DNA of 64,000 nucleotides from an uncultured Dechloromonas sp. (lineage in GTDB: Bacteria; Pseudomonadota; Gammaproteobacteria; Burkholderiales; Rhodocyclaceae). Shown one piece after another: positions 1 through 9,055 of this stretch; within the stretch, counting starts at the first letter, position 1; the number at the start of each line of letters is the position of its first letter. The translations under genes were made by a program, and so were the position numbers. The stretch spans positions 62,001 to 126,000 of the forward strand of contig NZ_CAMFKO010000003.1 in NCBI RefSeq assembly GCF_945957265.1, in the 5' to 3' direction. The notes under the pieces were generated by a model. That model made no database searches and was not told the DNA's origin. It worked only from the letters and a program-made list of their open reading frames with translations.

Positions 1-1
1 C

Positions 2-775
2 CGCAAGCGCTACCTGAATGCCCGCTCGACCCTGACGACACTGCTCGCGCTTGGCATCGTGCCGATCATCAACGAGAACGACACGGTCATCACCGACGAA
101 ATCAAGTTCGGCGACAACGACACGCTCGGCGCCCTCGTCGCCAACCTGACCGAAGCCGACGCCCTGATCATCCTGACTGACCAGAAAGGCCTGTACACGG
201 CCGATCCGCGCAAGGACCCGAACGCCACCCTGATCCAGGAAGCCATCGCCGGCGACGCCTCGCTCGAAGCCATGGCCGGCGGCGCCGGCAGCCAGGTTGG
301 CACCGGCGGCATGATCACCAAGGTCGTTGCCGCCAAACGCGCCGCCCGCAGCGGCGCCCACACCGCCATCGCCAGCGGCCACGAAACCGACCCGATCATC
401 CGCCTGGCCGCCGGCGAGGCAGTCGGCACCCTGCTGGTTTCCGCCACGCCGCCGCTTGCCGCCCGCAAGCAATGGCTGGCCGACCACCTGCAACTCGCCG
501 GCCGCCTGATTCTCGACACCGGCGCCGTGGACGCCCTGCGCGCCGGCAAGAGCCTCCTCCCCATCGGCGTCATTGCCGCCGAAGGCGAATTCGAACGCGG
601 CGCCGCCGTCGCCTGCATCAGCCCCGACGGCCATGAAATCGCCCGCGGCCTGAGCAACTACGGCAGCGGCGAGGCACGCCTGATCGCCCGCAAGACGACG
701 GCCGATATCGAGAACATCCTCGGCTACGTGGACGAACCGGAAATCATCCACCGCGACAACCTCATCCTGTCCTGA
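2..775 (+). CDS. proB: Glutamate 5-kinase (5'-truncated by window edge)
   Basis: This is the C-terminal 257 residues of glutamate 5-kinase, the cytoplasmic enzyme that phosphorylates glutamate in the first step of proline synthesis. The frame is open from base 2, so the start lies outside the window. The amino-acid kinase part is recognisable from the INENDTV segment, the nucleotide-site [10 protein letters not shown] and the GTGGMITKV segment. The last ~80 residues form the PUA domain usual in bacterial ProB. Full-length enzymes are about 370 aa, so roughly 115 residues are missing. A GTG inside the frame at 59 is not the start, because conserved kinase sequence continues upstream of it. A strong terminator follows 20 bp after the stop. 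Confidence 0.95.
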   Translation, partial: RKRYLNARSTLTTLLALGIVPIINENDTVITDEIKFGDNDTLGALVANLTEADALIILTDQKGLYTADPRKDPNATLIQEAIAGDASLEAMAGGAGSQVGTGGMITKVVAAKRAARSGAHTAIASGHETDPIIRLAAGEAVGTLLVSATPPLAARKQWLADHLQLAGRLILDTGAVDALRAGKSLLPIGVIAAEGEFERGAAVACISPDGHEIARGLSNYGSGEARLIARKTTADIENILGYVDEPEIIHRDNLILS

Positions 776-796
776 GACAGGCAACACCGAAATGCA

Positions 797-826
797 AAAG
801 CCTCGGCAAATGCCGAGGCTTTTTTA
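797..826 (+). terminator. Rho-independent terminator after proB
   Basis: The stem AAAAGCCTCGGCA pairs perfectly with TGCCGAGGCTTTT across a 2-nt loop and runs into a T tract. It lies 20 bp after the proB stop and is oriented to end that transcript. Confidence 0.9.
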
Positions 827-862
827 CATCCCGCCGCTCCGCTCGCCGCATTCGAGGCAGGC

Positions 863-895
863 AAAAAAAAGACCACCCAAGGGCGGCCTTTTTTC
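863..895 (-). terminator. Rho-independent terminator after rpsI
   Basis: Read on the minus strand, GGCCGCCC and GGGTGGTC pair (two G-U pairs) around a TT loop and are followed by eight Ts. It sits just past the rpsI stop. T-runs on both sides suggest it may also catch plus-strand readthrough. Confidence 0.8.
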
Positions 896-905
896 GAAAA
901 GCGTA

Positions 906-1298
906 TTAACGCTTCGAGAATTGCTTGCGACGACGCGCCTTGTGGAAGCCAACCTTCTTACGCTCGACTTCACGGGCATCGCGGGTAACAAAGCCAGCCT
1001 TCGACAGAGCGGGCTTCAGGGCTGCATCGTATTCGATCAGGGCGCGGGTGATGCCGTGACGAACAGCACCAGCCTGGCCGGACTCGCCACCACCGGTGAC
1101 GTTGACCTTGATATCAAAACCATTCAGCTGCTCGACCAGCTCCAGCGGCTGGCGAACGATCATGCGACCGGTTTCGCGGGAGAAGAACTGATCAACCGGC
1201 TTGCCATTGACAACGATGGCGCCAGAGCCGCGCTTCATGAAAACACGAGCAACGGCGCTCTTGCGACGGCCGGTACCGTAGAAATAACCTTCAGCCAT
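906..1298 (-). CDS. rpsI: 30S ribosomal protein S9
   Basis: Ribosomal protein S9 (130 aa) binds 16S rRNA in the head of the small subunit, and its C-terminal tail reaches the P-site tRNA. The sequence has the family start [13 protein letters not shown], the conserved [10 protein letters not shown] segment, and the basic tail ending in KQFSKR with the invariant terminal arginine. Length is normal. It lies 9 bp downstream of rplM, the widespread rplM-rpsI operon order, and is followed by a terminator. Confidence 0.98.
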   Translation of the reverse strand: MAEGYFYGTGRRKSAVARVFMKRGSGAIVVNGKPVDQFFSRETGRMIVRQPLELVEQLNGFDIKVNVTGGGESGQAGAVRHGITRALIEYDAALKPALSKAGFVTRDAREVERKKVGFHKARRRKQFSKR

Positions 1299-1307
1299 GA
1301 TACCCCC

Positions 1308-1736
1308 TTAGATTTCCAGAGCCTTCGGCTGCTGGGCAGTGTGCGGATGCTGGTCGCCGGCGTAGCACTTCAGCTTCTTGAGCATGGCGTAGCCCAGCGG
1401 ACCCTTCGGCAGCATGCCCTTGACGGCGGTTTCCAGGGCACGGCCCGGGAAGCGTTGCTGCATCTTCTTGAAGTTGGTTTCGTAGATACCGCCCGGGTAA
1501 CCGGAGTGGCGGAAGTACTTCTTGTCTTCGGCCTTGTTACCGGTAACAGTGAGCTTCTCGACGTTGGTGACAACAATGAAGTCGCCGGTATCAACGTGCG
1601 GGGTATAAATAGCCTTGTGCTTGCCGCGAAGGCGACGAGCGATTTCGGTGGCGAGGCGGCCGAGCACCTTGTCTGTGGCGTCTACCACAAACCACTCGCG
1701 CTTCACCTCATGTGGCTTGGCGGAAAACGTTTTCAT
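1308..1736 (-). CDS. rplM: 50S ribosomal protein L13
   Basis: Ribosomal protein L13 (142 aa) is an early-assembling 23S rRNA-binding protein. The chosen ATG at 1736 gives the canonical start MKTFSAKP; the frame stays open for 36 more codons upstream, but these have no family similarity and cover the promoter. Family landmarks are [30 protein letters not shown] and MLPKGPLG. It is first in the rplM-rpsI operon, and a consensus sigma-70 promoter lies about 50 bp upstream. Confidence 0.98.
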   Translation of the reverse strand: MKTFSAKPHEVKREWFVVDATDKVLGRLATEIARRLRGKHKAIYTPHVDTGDFIVVTNVEKLTVTGNKAEDKKYFRHSGYPGGIYETNFKKMQQRFPGRALETAVKGMLPKGPLGYAMLKKLKCYAGDQHPHTAQQPKALEI

Positions 1737-1783
1737 GTGTGTGCCGTCCTGAAAAATTGGGCGCAGATTGGAGAAAGGCGCGG

Positions 1784-1813
1784 ATTTTAGTCGACGAATT
1801 ACATCGCTGTCAA
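1784..1813 (-). promoter_or_regulatory. Sigma-70 promoter of rplM-rpsI
   Basis: On the minus strand a perfect TTGACA (1808-1813) and a TAAAAT (1784-1789) are separated by 18 nt. Transcription would start near 1777, about 40 nt before the rplM ATG. This is one of the clearest promoters in the window, as expected for ribosomal protein genes. Confidence 0.8.
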
Positions 1814-1842
1814 TCCTTTTCAACCACTCTGACAAATCAGAC

Positions 1843-1871
1843 AAAAAAAACGCGGCTCGCTGAGCCGCGTT
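1843..1871 (-). terminator. Strong minus-strand terminator in the gap upstream of rplM
   Basis: A perfect 10-bp stem (AACGCGGCTC with its complement) has a 3-nt loop and is followed on the minus strand by eight Ts. No annotated minus-strand gene lies upstream to need it, so it most likely ends the candidate small RNA described at 1849-1985. Confidence 0.85.
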
Positions 1872-1985
1872 AAATCCACACCAAAGGAGGAGGGTGGAGG
1901 AGACAAATCTGAACTGAAGAACTCATCGCTAACAAGTCACTGCAGTTCGTACGCTTCACATTCTGCCCGAACACAAGGCCATCGG
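1849..1985 (-). ncRNA. Candidate small RNA with two CUCCUCC motifs
   Basis: This intergenic stretch has no plausible ORF and ends in a strong intrinsic terminator on the minus strand. Read on that strand it contains CUCCUCC twice (positions 1896-1902 and 1886-1892), separated by three bases and just upstream of the terminator stem. Such unpaired anti-Shine-Dalgarno motifs are typical of several small-RNA families (for example the alphaproteobacterial CcsR/cuckoo RNAs and toxic small RNAs reported from betaproteobacteria). The 5' end is a guess, based on an AATAAT-like -10 at 1992-1997. The rest of the 1737-2233 gap holds the rplM promoter and an AT-rich patch with inverted repeats. Confidence 0.4.
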
Positions 1986-1995
1986 CAAGCCATTA

Positions 1996-2035
1996 TTGTG
2001 CATCGCACAACCATTATTTCTATTAGCAAATAGAA
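1996..2035. promoter_or_regulatory. AT-rich intergenic patch with two perfect inverted repeats
   Basis: Two short dyads lie side by side: TTGTGC-ATC-GCACAA (1996-2010) and TTCTATT-AGCA-AATAGAA (2018-2035). They sit in an AT-rich stretch (about 2010-2100) that contrasts with the GC-rich surroundings. They could be operators for the minus-strand small RNA, the osmC-like gene on the plus strand, or both. The binding protein cannot be named. Confidence 0.35.
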
Positions 2036-2233
2036 TTAAATTATCTATTCTAATACGATGTTTTATATAAAGTTATATAACGATACTACTATCGATTAAT
2101 CATTGAACAACTCCAAAACGCACCCGAGAACAGAGCCATGACAAAACCGCCATTGCTGCGCCGCAGCAATTCGAACAAGCCCATCGCCCCACAGCAATTC
2201 CGCTAAAATCGCACCCCCAGCAAGGAGATCGAA

Positions 2234-2662
2234 ATGGAATGCACAGTAAGATGGATGGGAAGTGATGCCGGCATGTCATTTGTGGCGGAAACCGGCAGCG
2301 GCCACTCGGTGGTCATGGACGGCGCCCCGGAGGCCGGCGGCAGAAACCTGGGCTTGCGCCCCATGGAAATGGTGCTGGCCGGCACCGGTGGCTGCAGCGC
2401 TTTCGATGTCGTACTGATCCTGAAGAAGGGACGCCATCAAGTCAGTGGCTGCGACGTTAGTCTCGCGGCGGAGCGCGCGGAAACCGACCCCAAGGTATTC
2501 ACGCGCATCCACTTCCACTATCGCGTCAAGGGACGAAACCTGAAACCGGATGCCGTAGCACGCGCCATCGAACTATCGAAGGACAAATACTGTTCGGCAT
2601 CCATCATGATCGGCAAGACAGCCGACATAACCGCCGACTTCGAGATTATCGACGAAGCCTGA
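2234..2662 (+). CDS. OsmC family protein
   Basis: This 142-aa protein belongs to the OsmC/Ohr fold family, whose members reduce organic hydroperoxides with a pair of cysteines. The two expected cysteines are present, in TGGCSAFD (about residue 54) and KYCSAS (about residue 118). The C-terminal strand TADITADFEI is also family-like. An AAGGAGA ribosome site lies 7 nt before the ATG. It is closer to the YhfA-like/generic OsmC subgroup than to Ohr, so peroxide reduction is likely but the substrate is not known. It is monocistronic and converges on coq7. Confidence 0.88.
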   Translation: MECTVRWMGSDAGMSFVAETGSGHSVVMDGAPEAGGRNLGLRPMEMVLAGTGGCSAFDVVLILKKGRHQVSGCDVSLAAERAETDPKVFTRIHFHYRVKGRNLKPDAVARAIELSKDKYCSASIMIGKTADITADFEIIDEA

Positions 2663-2672
2663 GCCGGTCGGC

Positions 2673-3296
2673 TCAGATGCGATAGGCGGCGAGGGTCATG
2701 ACCTTCGCCATTGCCTTCATGCCCAATTTGATCGACGCGGGCAATTCGGCGGCGCCGAAGCGGACCGCCATCTCGGCATGCTGTATTTCGTCAAGGCGCA
2801 TACGGTCGACAATCGCCCGCGACTTTTCGTCCTGTACCGGGAGATCAACCAGATGCCCGTTGAGATGAGCCTCGACCTGCCTTTCGGTCTCGGCCAGAAA
2901 GCCCAGGTTCCACTTGTCGCCCATCACCCCGGCGGCCACCCCGAGCGAGAGCGAGCCGACGTACCACAGCGGATTCAGCAGGCTTTTACGCCCACCAAGC
3001 TCCCGGATGCGACATTCGGTCCACGCCAGATGCTCCGTCTCTTCGTCCGCGGCACCGCGCAGCGATTCCTTGACCACGGGATCGCGCGAAGTCAGCGCCT
3101 GCCCCTGATACAAGGCTTGCGCGCAGATCTCCCCACAATGATTGACCCGCATCAAGCCAAGGGTGTGCCGGCGCTCCGCTTCGCTTAACGCCGACTCCGG
3201 CAAATCCGCACCGGGAACAGCACGAACCGTGCGAGCCGGCGCGAAGACCGTACGCAACGCCCGGTCGAACTCAAGTATCAGACAATCCAGTGCCAT
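2673..3296 (-). CDS. coq7: 2-polyprenyl-3-methyl-6-methoxy-1,4-benzoquinol hydroxylase
   Basis: Coq7/CAT5-type di-iron monooxygenase (207 aa), which performs the penultimate hydroxylation of ubiquinone synthesis at the inner membrane face. Ferritin-like iron ligands are visible in NHCGEICAQ (about residue 56), EETEH (85-89) and DEIQHAE (about 175-181). The ATG at 3296 gives a protein of normal length; upstream in-frame codons overlap the CNP1-like gene and are not conserved. It follows that gene by 8 bp on the same strand, so cotranscription is likely. Confidence 0.95.
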   Translation of the reverse strand: MALDCLILEFDRALRTVFAPARTVRAVPGADLPESALSEAERRHTLGLMRVNHCGEICAQALYQGQALTSRDPVVKESLRGAADEETEHLAWTECRIRELGGRKSLLNPLWYVGSLSLGVAAGVMGDKWNLGFLAETERQVEAHLNGHLVDLPVQDEKSRAIVDRMRLDEIQHAEMAVRFGAAELPASIKLGMKAMAKVMTLAAYRI

Positions 3297-3304
3297 ACAC
3301 TCAC

Positions 3305-3823
3305 TCAGCGCCGGACATCCGGGTGCCCGCCGCGAACCAGGGCATTGCGCGCCTCCGCGGCAGTCCGCACCGAATTGCCGAACGGACAGAAATATTCGAG
3401 AAACAGCGCCGCATGCTGGCGATTGGCATAGGCATCCGAAATCCGGACCCACTCGTCGTTGCGCGCCTTTGACCACGAACCGTCGGCGCGCCCCGAAGCG
3501 TAGATGCGGCGCGACCTGGATTCGCAGCGCATTCCCTCATAGGTCACGTTACGCACGCCACCGGGCGTCTCGACGACCAGGACGTAGCGGACCACCAGGT
3601 CAGCCCCGACACTCAGGCTCGAGCCGTCGATGTAGAAACGGTTGGCAGTCGCCGCGCTCACGTAAAGCGGGATCAATGCCTCAGCGGCAGGAGGCGGCGG
3701 AAACTGCACATCCAGCTCCTGCCATTGCCTCGGCAAATCGTCCTCCTCCGGCTCACCTGCCGTAGCGCCGGCAAACGGCACAAGCAGGAGGAGCACGGAA
3801 AAGACAAGCACACGCAGACTCAT
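3305..3823 (-). CDS. CNP1-like family secreted protein
   Basis: This 172-aa protein begins with a clear Sec signal peptide ([17 protein letters not shown], then an Ala-X-Ala-type cleavage region), so it is probably periplasmic. The mature part matches the CNP1-like family known from beta- and gammaproteobacteria: an acidic N-terminus, a [12 protein letters not shown] stretch, [10 protein letters not shown] and a C-terminal [10 protein letters not shown]. Function is unknown; the family name comes from a Neisseria cryptic protein. Two cysteines (in MRCES and EYFCP) may form a disulfide. It sits 2 bp from rppH and 8 bp from coq7. Confidence 0.8.
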   Translation of the reverse strand: MSLRVLVFSVLLLLVPFAGATAGEPEEDDLPRQWQELDVQFPPPPAAEALIPLYVSAATANRFYIDGSSLSVGADLVVRYVLVVETPGGVRNVTYEGMRCESRSRRIYASGRADGSWSKARNDEWVRISDAYANRQHAALFLEYFCPFGNSVRTAAEARNALVRGGHPDVRR

Positions 3824-3825
3824 GG

Positions 3826-4374
3826 CTACTTTTCCTCGTCACCCATTGCCGCCTCCGGCAAAGACGCGTCCGCCTCGCGCTTTGCGCGAAGCCCCTTGCG
3901 GTCAACATCAAGAAAACGGACGAGTTCGTTCAGCGCCTGCTCATACACGCTGCGCTTGAATTCGATCACCGCATCAAGAGGCACCCAGTAGTCGTTCCAG
4001 CGCCAGGCATCGAACTCCGGTTTGTTCGTTGCCCGCAAACTGACATCGCTATCACGCCCGACCAGCCTCAACAGGAACCAGATCTGTTTCTGGCCCTTGT
4101 ACGAGCCGCGCCACTCGCGGCGAATCCAGTGTGTCGGCACTTCATAACGCAACCAGCCCTTGGTTCGCCCGAGGATACGCACGTGCTCGGGCATGAGCCC
4201 GACCTCTTCGTGCAGTTCACGATACATGGCCTCTTCCGGCGTTTCGCCGCGCTTGATGCCACCTTGCGGAAACTGCCAGGAATGCTCCCGTATGCGTTTG
4301 CCCCAGAAAACCTCGTTTTTGGCGTTACAAAGAATGATGCCGACGTTCGGGCGATAGCCTTCGCGATCGAGCAT
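3826..4374 (-). CDS. rppH: RNA 5' pyrophosphohydrolase
   Basis: RppH (182 aa) removes pyrophosphate from the 5' triphosphate end of mRNAs, which starts RNase E-dependent decay. It opens with the family sequence [15 protein letters not shown], and a Nudix box ([20 protein letters not shown]) occupies about residues 38-57. Length fits the enterobacterial enzyme (about 160-176 aa) with a charged C-terminal extension. It is the first gene of a minus-strand group and is divergent from proS. Confidence 0.95.
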   Translation of the reverse strand: MLDREGYRPNVGIILCNAKNEVFWGKRIREHSWQFPQGGIKRGETPEEAMYRELHEEVGLMPEHVRILGRTKGWLRYEVPTHWIRREWRGSYKGQKQIWFLLRLVGRDSDVSLRATNKPEFDAWRWNDYWVPLDAVIEFKRSVYEQALNELVRFLDVDRKGLRAKREADASLPEAAMGDEEK

Positions 4375-4485
4375 AGAAATCCTGCAAAATTAATGGTTGC
4401 CCCGATTCTTTCACAAAGGGCGTTCACATGCAAAGAAGCGGGACCGTGTAAAATGAAGGTTTCCCAACGAATTCAAGAGCATCCC

Positions 4486-6216
4486 ATGCGCACTTCGCAG
4501 TTCTTTTTCACCACTCTCAAGGAAGCACCGGCGGACGCCGAAGTCATCAGTCAAAAAATGATGCTGCGCGCTGGCTACATCAAGCGCGCCGCCGCCGGCA
4601 TCTATACCTGGATGCCCCTGGGGCTGCGCGTCCTGCGCAAGGTCGAAAACGTCGTCCGCGAGGAAATGAACAATGCCGGCGCGCTGGAGCTGCTGATGCC
4701 GGCCGTGCAACCGGCGGAGCTGTGGCAGGAGTCCGGACGCTGGGAACAGTACGGCCCCGAATTGCTGCGCTTCAAGGACCGCCATCAGCGTGAATTCGTC
4801 ATCGGTCCGACGCACGAGGAAGTGATCACGGATGTCGTCCGCCGCGACGTGAAGAGCTATCGCCAACTGCCCATCCACCTCTATCAGGTGCAAACCAAGT
4901 TCCGCGACGAAATCCGCCCCCGTTTCGGCGTCATGCGCGGCCGCGAATTCCTGATGAAGGACGGCTATTCCTTTCACACCTCGTTCGACGACCTGAAGCG
5001 CGAATACGGCAACATGTACGACACGTACAGCCGCATCTTCACCCGCCTCGGCCTGAAATTCCGCGCCGTCGCCGCCGACACCGGATCCATTGGCGGCACC
5101 GGCTCGCATGAATTCCACGTCCTGGCCGAATCCGGCGAAGACGACATTGCCTTCTGCCCGGCCTCCGATTACGCCGCCAACGTCGAACTCGCCGAAGCGC
5201 TTGCCCCGACCGTGCCCCGCGCGGCAGCCGGCCAGTCGATGGAAAAGACGCACACGCCGGGCAAGATGGCTTGCGCCGACGTCGCCAAGTTCCTCGAACT
5301 GCCGCTCGACAAGATCGTGAAATCCATCGCTGTCGTCAGCGAAAAAGAGGAAGGCCAACAGACCTTCGCCCTGCTCCTGCTGCGCGGCGACCACGAACTG
5401 AACGAAATCAAGGCCAGCAAGATTGCCGCGATCAACCCCTTCCGCTTCGCCACCGAAGAGGAAGTGATCGCCCACCTGAACTGCAAGCCCGGCTTCATCG
5501 GCCCGGTCGAGATCGATCGTCAGAAAATCGCCGTGTTTGCCGACCGCAGCGTCGCCGCCATGAGCGACTTCGTCTGCGGCGCCAACGAGGCGGGTTACCA
5601 CATGACTGGCGTTAATTTCGGCCGCGACCTGCCGGAACCGGAAATCTTCGACATTCGCAACGTCGTTGCCGGCGACCCGTCGCCGGATGGCCAGGGCAGC
5701 CTGGAAATCTGCCGCGGCATCGAAGTCGGCCATATCTTCCAGTTGCGCCAGAAATACGCCCAGGCGCTGGGCTGCAGCTATCTTGACGAGAACGGCAAGA
5801 GCCAGACCATGGAAATGGGCTGCTATGGCATCGGCGTTTCGCGCATCGTCGGCGCCGCCATCGAACAGGGCAACGACGACAAGGGCATCGTGCTGCCCGC
5901 CGCCATCGCCCCCTTCGAGGTGTGCATCGTGCCGATGGGCTACCACAAGAGCGAGGCGGTCAAGGCTGCCGCCGACCAGTTGTACGCCGACCTGAAGAAG
6001 GCCGGCATCGACGTCGTGCTCGACGACCGCAACGAACGCCCCGGTGTCATGTTTGCCGACATGGAGCTGATCGGCATTCCGCATCGCGTGGTCATCGGCG
6101 AACGCGGGCTCAAGGACGGCCAACTCGAGTACAAGGGCCGCCGCGACGAAGAGGCGACGATGCTTGCCCAGGCCGATATCGTCGCCACGCTGCAAGGGAA
6201 GTTGTGCGCCGCCTGA
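4486..6216 (+). CDS. proS: Prolyl-tRNA synthetase
   Basis: Bacterial-type ProRS (576 aa) charges tRNA-Pro and edits mischarged Ala-tRNA-Pro. The start [15 protein letters not shown] is canonical; upstream in-frame codons are not conserved. Class II landmarks include [30 protein letters not shown] and GSHEFHVLA, followed by the inserted editing domain (about residues 220-400, with [11 protein letters not shown]). The C-terminal anticodon-binding domain ends the protein. The divergent rppH lies 111 bp away, and the lytic transglycosylase start overlaps the proS stop. Confidence 0.97.
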   Translation: MRTSQFFFTTLKEAPADAEVISQKMMLRAGYIKRAAAGIYTWMPLGLRVLRKVENVVREEMNNAGALELLMPAVQPAELWQESGRWEQYGPELLRFKDRHQREFVIGPTHEEVITDVVRRDVKSYRQLPIHLYQVQTKFRDEIRPRFGVMRGREFLMKDGYSFHTSFDDLKREYGNMYDTYSRIFTRLGLKFRAVAADTGSIGGTGSHEFHVLAESGEDDIAFCPASDYAANVELAEALAPTVPRAAAGQSMEKTHTPGKMACADVAKFLELPLDKIVKSIAVVSEKEEGQQTFALLLLRGDHELNEIKASKIAAINPFRFATEEEVIAHLNCKPGFIGPVEIDRQKIAVFADRSVAAMSDFVCGANEAGYHMTGVNFGRDLPEPEIFDIRNVVAGDPSPDGQGSLEICRGIEVGHIFQLRQKYAQALGCSYLDENGKSQTMEMGCYGIGVSRIVGAAIEQGNDDKGIVLPAAIAPFEVCIVPMGYHKSEAVKAAADQLYADLKKAGIDVVLDDRNERPGVMFADMELIGIPHRVVIGERGLKDGQLEYKGRRDEEATMLAQADIVATLQGKLCAA

Positions 6217-6815
6217 TCGCCGCGCTGTTGTTGTCCGGCGCGTCGGCGGCCTACGCCGGCGCGCAGAAGTACGAAGCGCTGTCGGCCAGCGCGCAGGCCG
6301 CCCTGCACAAGGCCGTTTCCGACTCCCGACCGAGCGTCAGCTCCTTCCGGACGCCGATGGAGGCCGTCGACTGGCTGGCCGCCATGTCGCCGCGCCTGGA
6401 AAAGCGGATTCCCAACCGCGAGTATCGGATCGACCTGCTACGCAGCGTACACTACGAAGCGACACGCGCTGGGCTCGATCCGCAGCTCGTTCTCGGGCTC
6501 ATGCAGGTCGAATCGGGATTCCGGAAATATGCGGTTTCGTCGGCCGGAGCCCGCGGCTACATGCAGGTCATGCCGTTCTGGGGAAAACTGATCGGCCGCC
6601 CCGAGGATTCGCTGTTCGACCTGCGCACCAACCTGCGCTACGGCTGCACCATCCTGCGCCATTACCTCGACATCGAAAAGGGCGACCTTTTCCGCGCCCT
6701 CGGCCGCTATAACGGCAGCCTGGGCAAACCGGAATACCCGAACATGGTGCGCGCCGCCTGGCAAAACCAGTGGGGCTACGACAAGCCGGCCCGCCTGGCG
6801 CAGGCCGGCAACTGA
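6204..6815 (+). CDS. Soluble lytic transglycosylase family protein (SLT domain)
   Basis: This 203-aa protein is probably an exported peptidoglycan lytic transglycosylase. A GTG at 6204 is chosen: it has AAGGGA 4 nt upstream, overlaps the end of proS by 13 bp, and begins a good signal peptide ([18 protein letters not shown]). The SLT fold covers about residues 85-190, with the catalytic glutamate in MQVESGF (residue 103), the [13 protein letters not shown] motif, and the ALGRYNGS motif near the end. It lacks LysM or other binding domains. It is translationally coupled to proS. Confidence 0.88.
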   Translation: MRRLIAALLLSGASAAYAGAQKYEALSASAQAALHKAVSDSRPSVSSFRTPMEAVDWLAAMSPRLEKRIPNREYRIDLLRSVHYEATRAGLDPQLVLGLMQVESGFRKYAVSSAGARGYMQVMPFWGKLIGRPEDSLFDLRTNLRYGCTILRHYLDIEKGDLFRALGRYNGSLGKPEYPNMVRAAWQNQWGYDKPARLAQAGN

Positions 6816-8183
6816 TCAGCGCCCCAGCCCGCCCATGCCGGGCATCATGCCCTTCATGCCGCGCATCAGCTTGCCGATGCCGCCCTTGGAAAACTGCTTC
6901 ATCATCTTCTGCGTCTGCTCGAACTGGTTGAGCAGGCGATTGACTTCCTGCACCTGAACGCCGGCGCCCATGGCGATACGGCGCTTGCGGCTGGCCTTGA
7001 TCAGTTCCGGCTTGGCGCGCTCCTGCGGCGTCATCGAATTGATGATGCCCTCGACACGCCCGATGATCTTGCCCTCGGCACCCGCCGGCAACGCCCCGGC
7101 GACCTGGGCGACCTGCGCCGGCATCTTGTCCATCAGGGCGGTCAGGCCGCCCATGTTGCGCATCTGGGCGATCTGCTCCTTGAAGTCGTTGAGGTCGAAA
7201 CCCTTGCCGGACTTCAGCTTCTTGGCGAAGGCAACGGCCTTCTCCTCGTCCAGCCCCTTGCGCGCCTCCTCGATCAAGGACAGGACGTCGCCCATGCCGA
7301 GGATACGGGACGCCATGCGCTCCGGATGGAAAGCCTCCAGGCCGCTCAATTTTTCGCCGACACCCGCGAACTTGATCGGCTTGCCGGTAATGTGACGAAC
7401 CGACAGCGCGGCACCGCCGCGGGCATCGCCGTCCAGCTTGGTCAGCACCACCCCGGTCAGCGGCAGGGCCTCGTTGAAGGCCTTGGCGGTATTGACGGCA
7501 TCCTGGCCCAGCATGGCATCAACGACGAACAGCGTTTCGATCGGGTTGATCGCCGCATGCAGACGCTTGATTTCGGCCATCATTTCTTCGTCGATGGCCA
7601 GGCGACCCGCCGTATCGACGAGCAGCACGTCATGGTAGTGGCGCTTGGCCCAGTCGATTGCCGCGACCGCGATGGCCTCGGGCTTCTCGCCGACGGAGGA
7701 CGGGAAGAAATCGATACCGGCCTGACCGGCGACCGACTTCAGCTGTTCGATAGCGGCCGGCCGGTAAACGTCGCATGACACCACGAGAACCTTTTTCTTG
7801 TGGTTTTCCCTGAGGAACTTGCCCAGCTTGCCGACCGTCGTCGTCTTGCCGGCCCCCTGCAAACCGGCCATCAGAACGATCGCGGGGGGCTGGGTATTGA
7901 AATTGATGCCTTCGTGCGCATCGCCCATGACCTTGGCCAGCTCGGCATGAACGACGCCGATCAAGGCCTGCCCCGGACTCAACGAACCGATGACCTCCTC
8001 GCCGACCGCTTTTTCCTTCACCGCCGCAATAAAGTCCTTGACCACCGGCAAGGCCACGTCGGCCTCGAGCAGGGCCATGCGAACTTCGCGCAAGGCTTCG
8101 GAAATGTTGGATTCCGTCAGGCGCGCCTCGCCCTTCAGCGTTTTCATGACGCGGGCAAGGCGATTAGTCAGGTTATCAAGCAT
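6816..8183 (-). CDS. ffh: Signal recognition particle protein Ffh
   Basis: Ffh (455 aa) is the SRP GTPase that binds signal sequences and 4.5S RNA and docks with FtsY. Start MLDNLTNRLARV is canonical. The N domain is followed by the G domain with GLQGAGKTTT (about residues 101-110), DTAGR and TKLDGDARGG. The C-terminal M domain is methionine-rich and ends in a run of GMKGMMPGMGG type. The gene is divergent from the CorE-like gene, leaving only 29 bp for control sequences. The adjacency with corE/corB is also found in E. coli. Confidence 0.98.
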   Translation of the reverse strand: MLDNLTNRLARVMKTLKGEARLTESNISEALREVRMALLEADVALPVVKDFIAAVKEKAVGEEVIGSLSPGQALIGVVHAELAKVMGDAHEGINFNTQPPAIVLMAGLQGAGKTTTVGKLGKFLRENHKKKVLVVSCDVYRPAAIEQLKSVAGQAGIDFFPSSVGEKPEAIAVAAIDWAKRHYHDVLLVDTAGRLAIDEEMMAEIKRLHAAINPIETLFVVDAMLGQDAVNTAKAFNEALPLTGVVLTKLDGDARGGAALSVRHITGKPIKFAGVGEKLSGLEAFHPERMASRILGMGDVLSLIEEARKGLDEEKAVAFAKKLKSGKGFDLNDFKEQIAQMRNMGGLTALMDKMPAQVAQVAGALPAGAEGKIIGRVEGIINSMTPQERAKPELIKASRKRRIAMGAGVQVQEVNRLLNQFEQTQKMMKQFSKGGIGKLMRGMKGMMPGMGGLGR

Positions 8184-8212
8184 GTGAGTTGGGCTTCTAG
8201 TAGAATTCAAGG

Positions 8213-9052
8213 ATGGCCGACATTGTAATTCAGCTTCTGCCGCACATCCTCTCCGCACTGATATATGGCGCCCTCGGTTTCCACTTCTGGAACACGCGGT
8301 GGCGCGAAGTCGAGGGTCAGTGCGTCGCCTGCCCCATGCAAACCTGGGAGCGCGCCGCCATTGCGCTGGCACTCGCCATACACGCCGCGGGCCTCTACGA
8401 CGCCCTGTTTACCGAAACCGGCATGCGCTTCTCCTTCAGCTTCGCGCTGTCGCTGATGATGTGGCTGGCGGTACTGATCTACTGGCTGGAAAGCTTCATG
8501 GCCCGGATGGAGGGCATGCAGCCGATGGTCTTGCCGCTGGCCGCCGGCTGCGCCGTACTCCCGGTCATTTTCCCGAACGTACACCTCGTCGCCCACGCCA
8601 GCGCCACCGGCTTCAAGCTGCATTTCCTCGCCGCCATGCTGGCCTACAGCCTGCTCACCCTGTCGGCCCTGCACGCCATCTTCATGGGCTTCACGGAGCG
8701 CTCGCTGCACAATCGCTCGCTGAAACGCAGCCTCGCCAGCCTGCCCCCGCTGCTGACCATGGAATCGCTGCTATTCAAGATGCTGCTGATCGGCTTCATC
8801 CTCCTCACACTCACCGTCGGCAGCGGCGTCTTCTTCTCCGAGGCGCTGTTCGGCAAGCCGCTGTCGGTCGATCACAAGACGCTGTTCGCCTTCGCATCCT
8901 GGGGCATTTTCGCCACCCTGCTGATCGGACGGCACGCCTGGGGATGGCGCGGCAAGCGCGCCTTGCGCTGGACCCTGGCCGGGTTTGCCCTGTTGATCCT
9001 GGCCTATGTCGGCAGCCGCTTCGTCGCGGAAGTGGTGCTCGGGCGCATTTGA
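8213..9052 (+). CDS. CcsA-like inner-membrane protein (CorE/YpjD type)
   Basis: This is a 279-aa polytopic membrane protein with about eight hydrophobic segments, of the cytochrome c assembly (CcsA/CcmC) superfamily. The position between ffh and a CorB-type gene matches E. coli ypjD (corE), for which a role in magnesium/cobalt efflux together with CorB/CorC has been proposed. Haem handling cannot be inferred from the fold alone. The next gene starts 3 bp after this stop, so the two are cotranscribed. Confidence 0.82.
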   Translation: MADIVIQLLPHILSALIYGALGFHFWNTRWREVEGQCVACPMQTWERAAIALALAIHAAGLYDALFTETGMRFSFSFALSLMMWLAVLIYWLESFMARMEGMQPMVLPLAAGCAVLPVIFPNVHLVAHASATGFKLHFLAAMLAYSLLTLSALHAIFMGFTERSLHNRSLKRSLASLPPLLTMESLLFKMLLIGFILLTLTVGSGVFFSEALFGKPLSVDHKTLFAFASWGIFATLLIGRHAWGWRGKRALRWTLAGFALLILAYVGSRFVAEVVLGRI

Positions 9053-9055
9053 TCG

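Noticed and set aside
4411..6195. A 594-codon open frame on the minus strand opposite proS
   Set aside because: It is a mirror of a real, conserved GC-rich gene; its translation is low-complexity (Ala/Gly/Val/Asp-rich) and matches no family.
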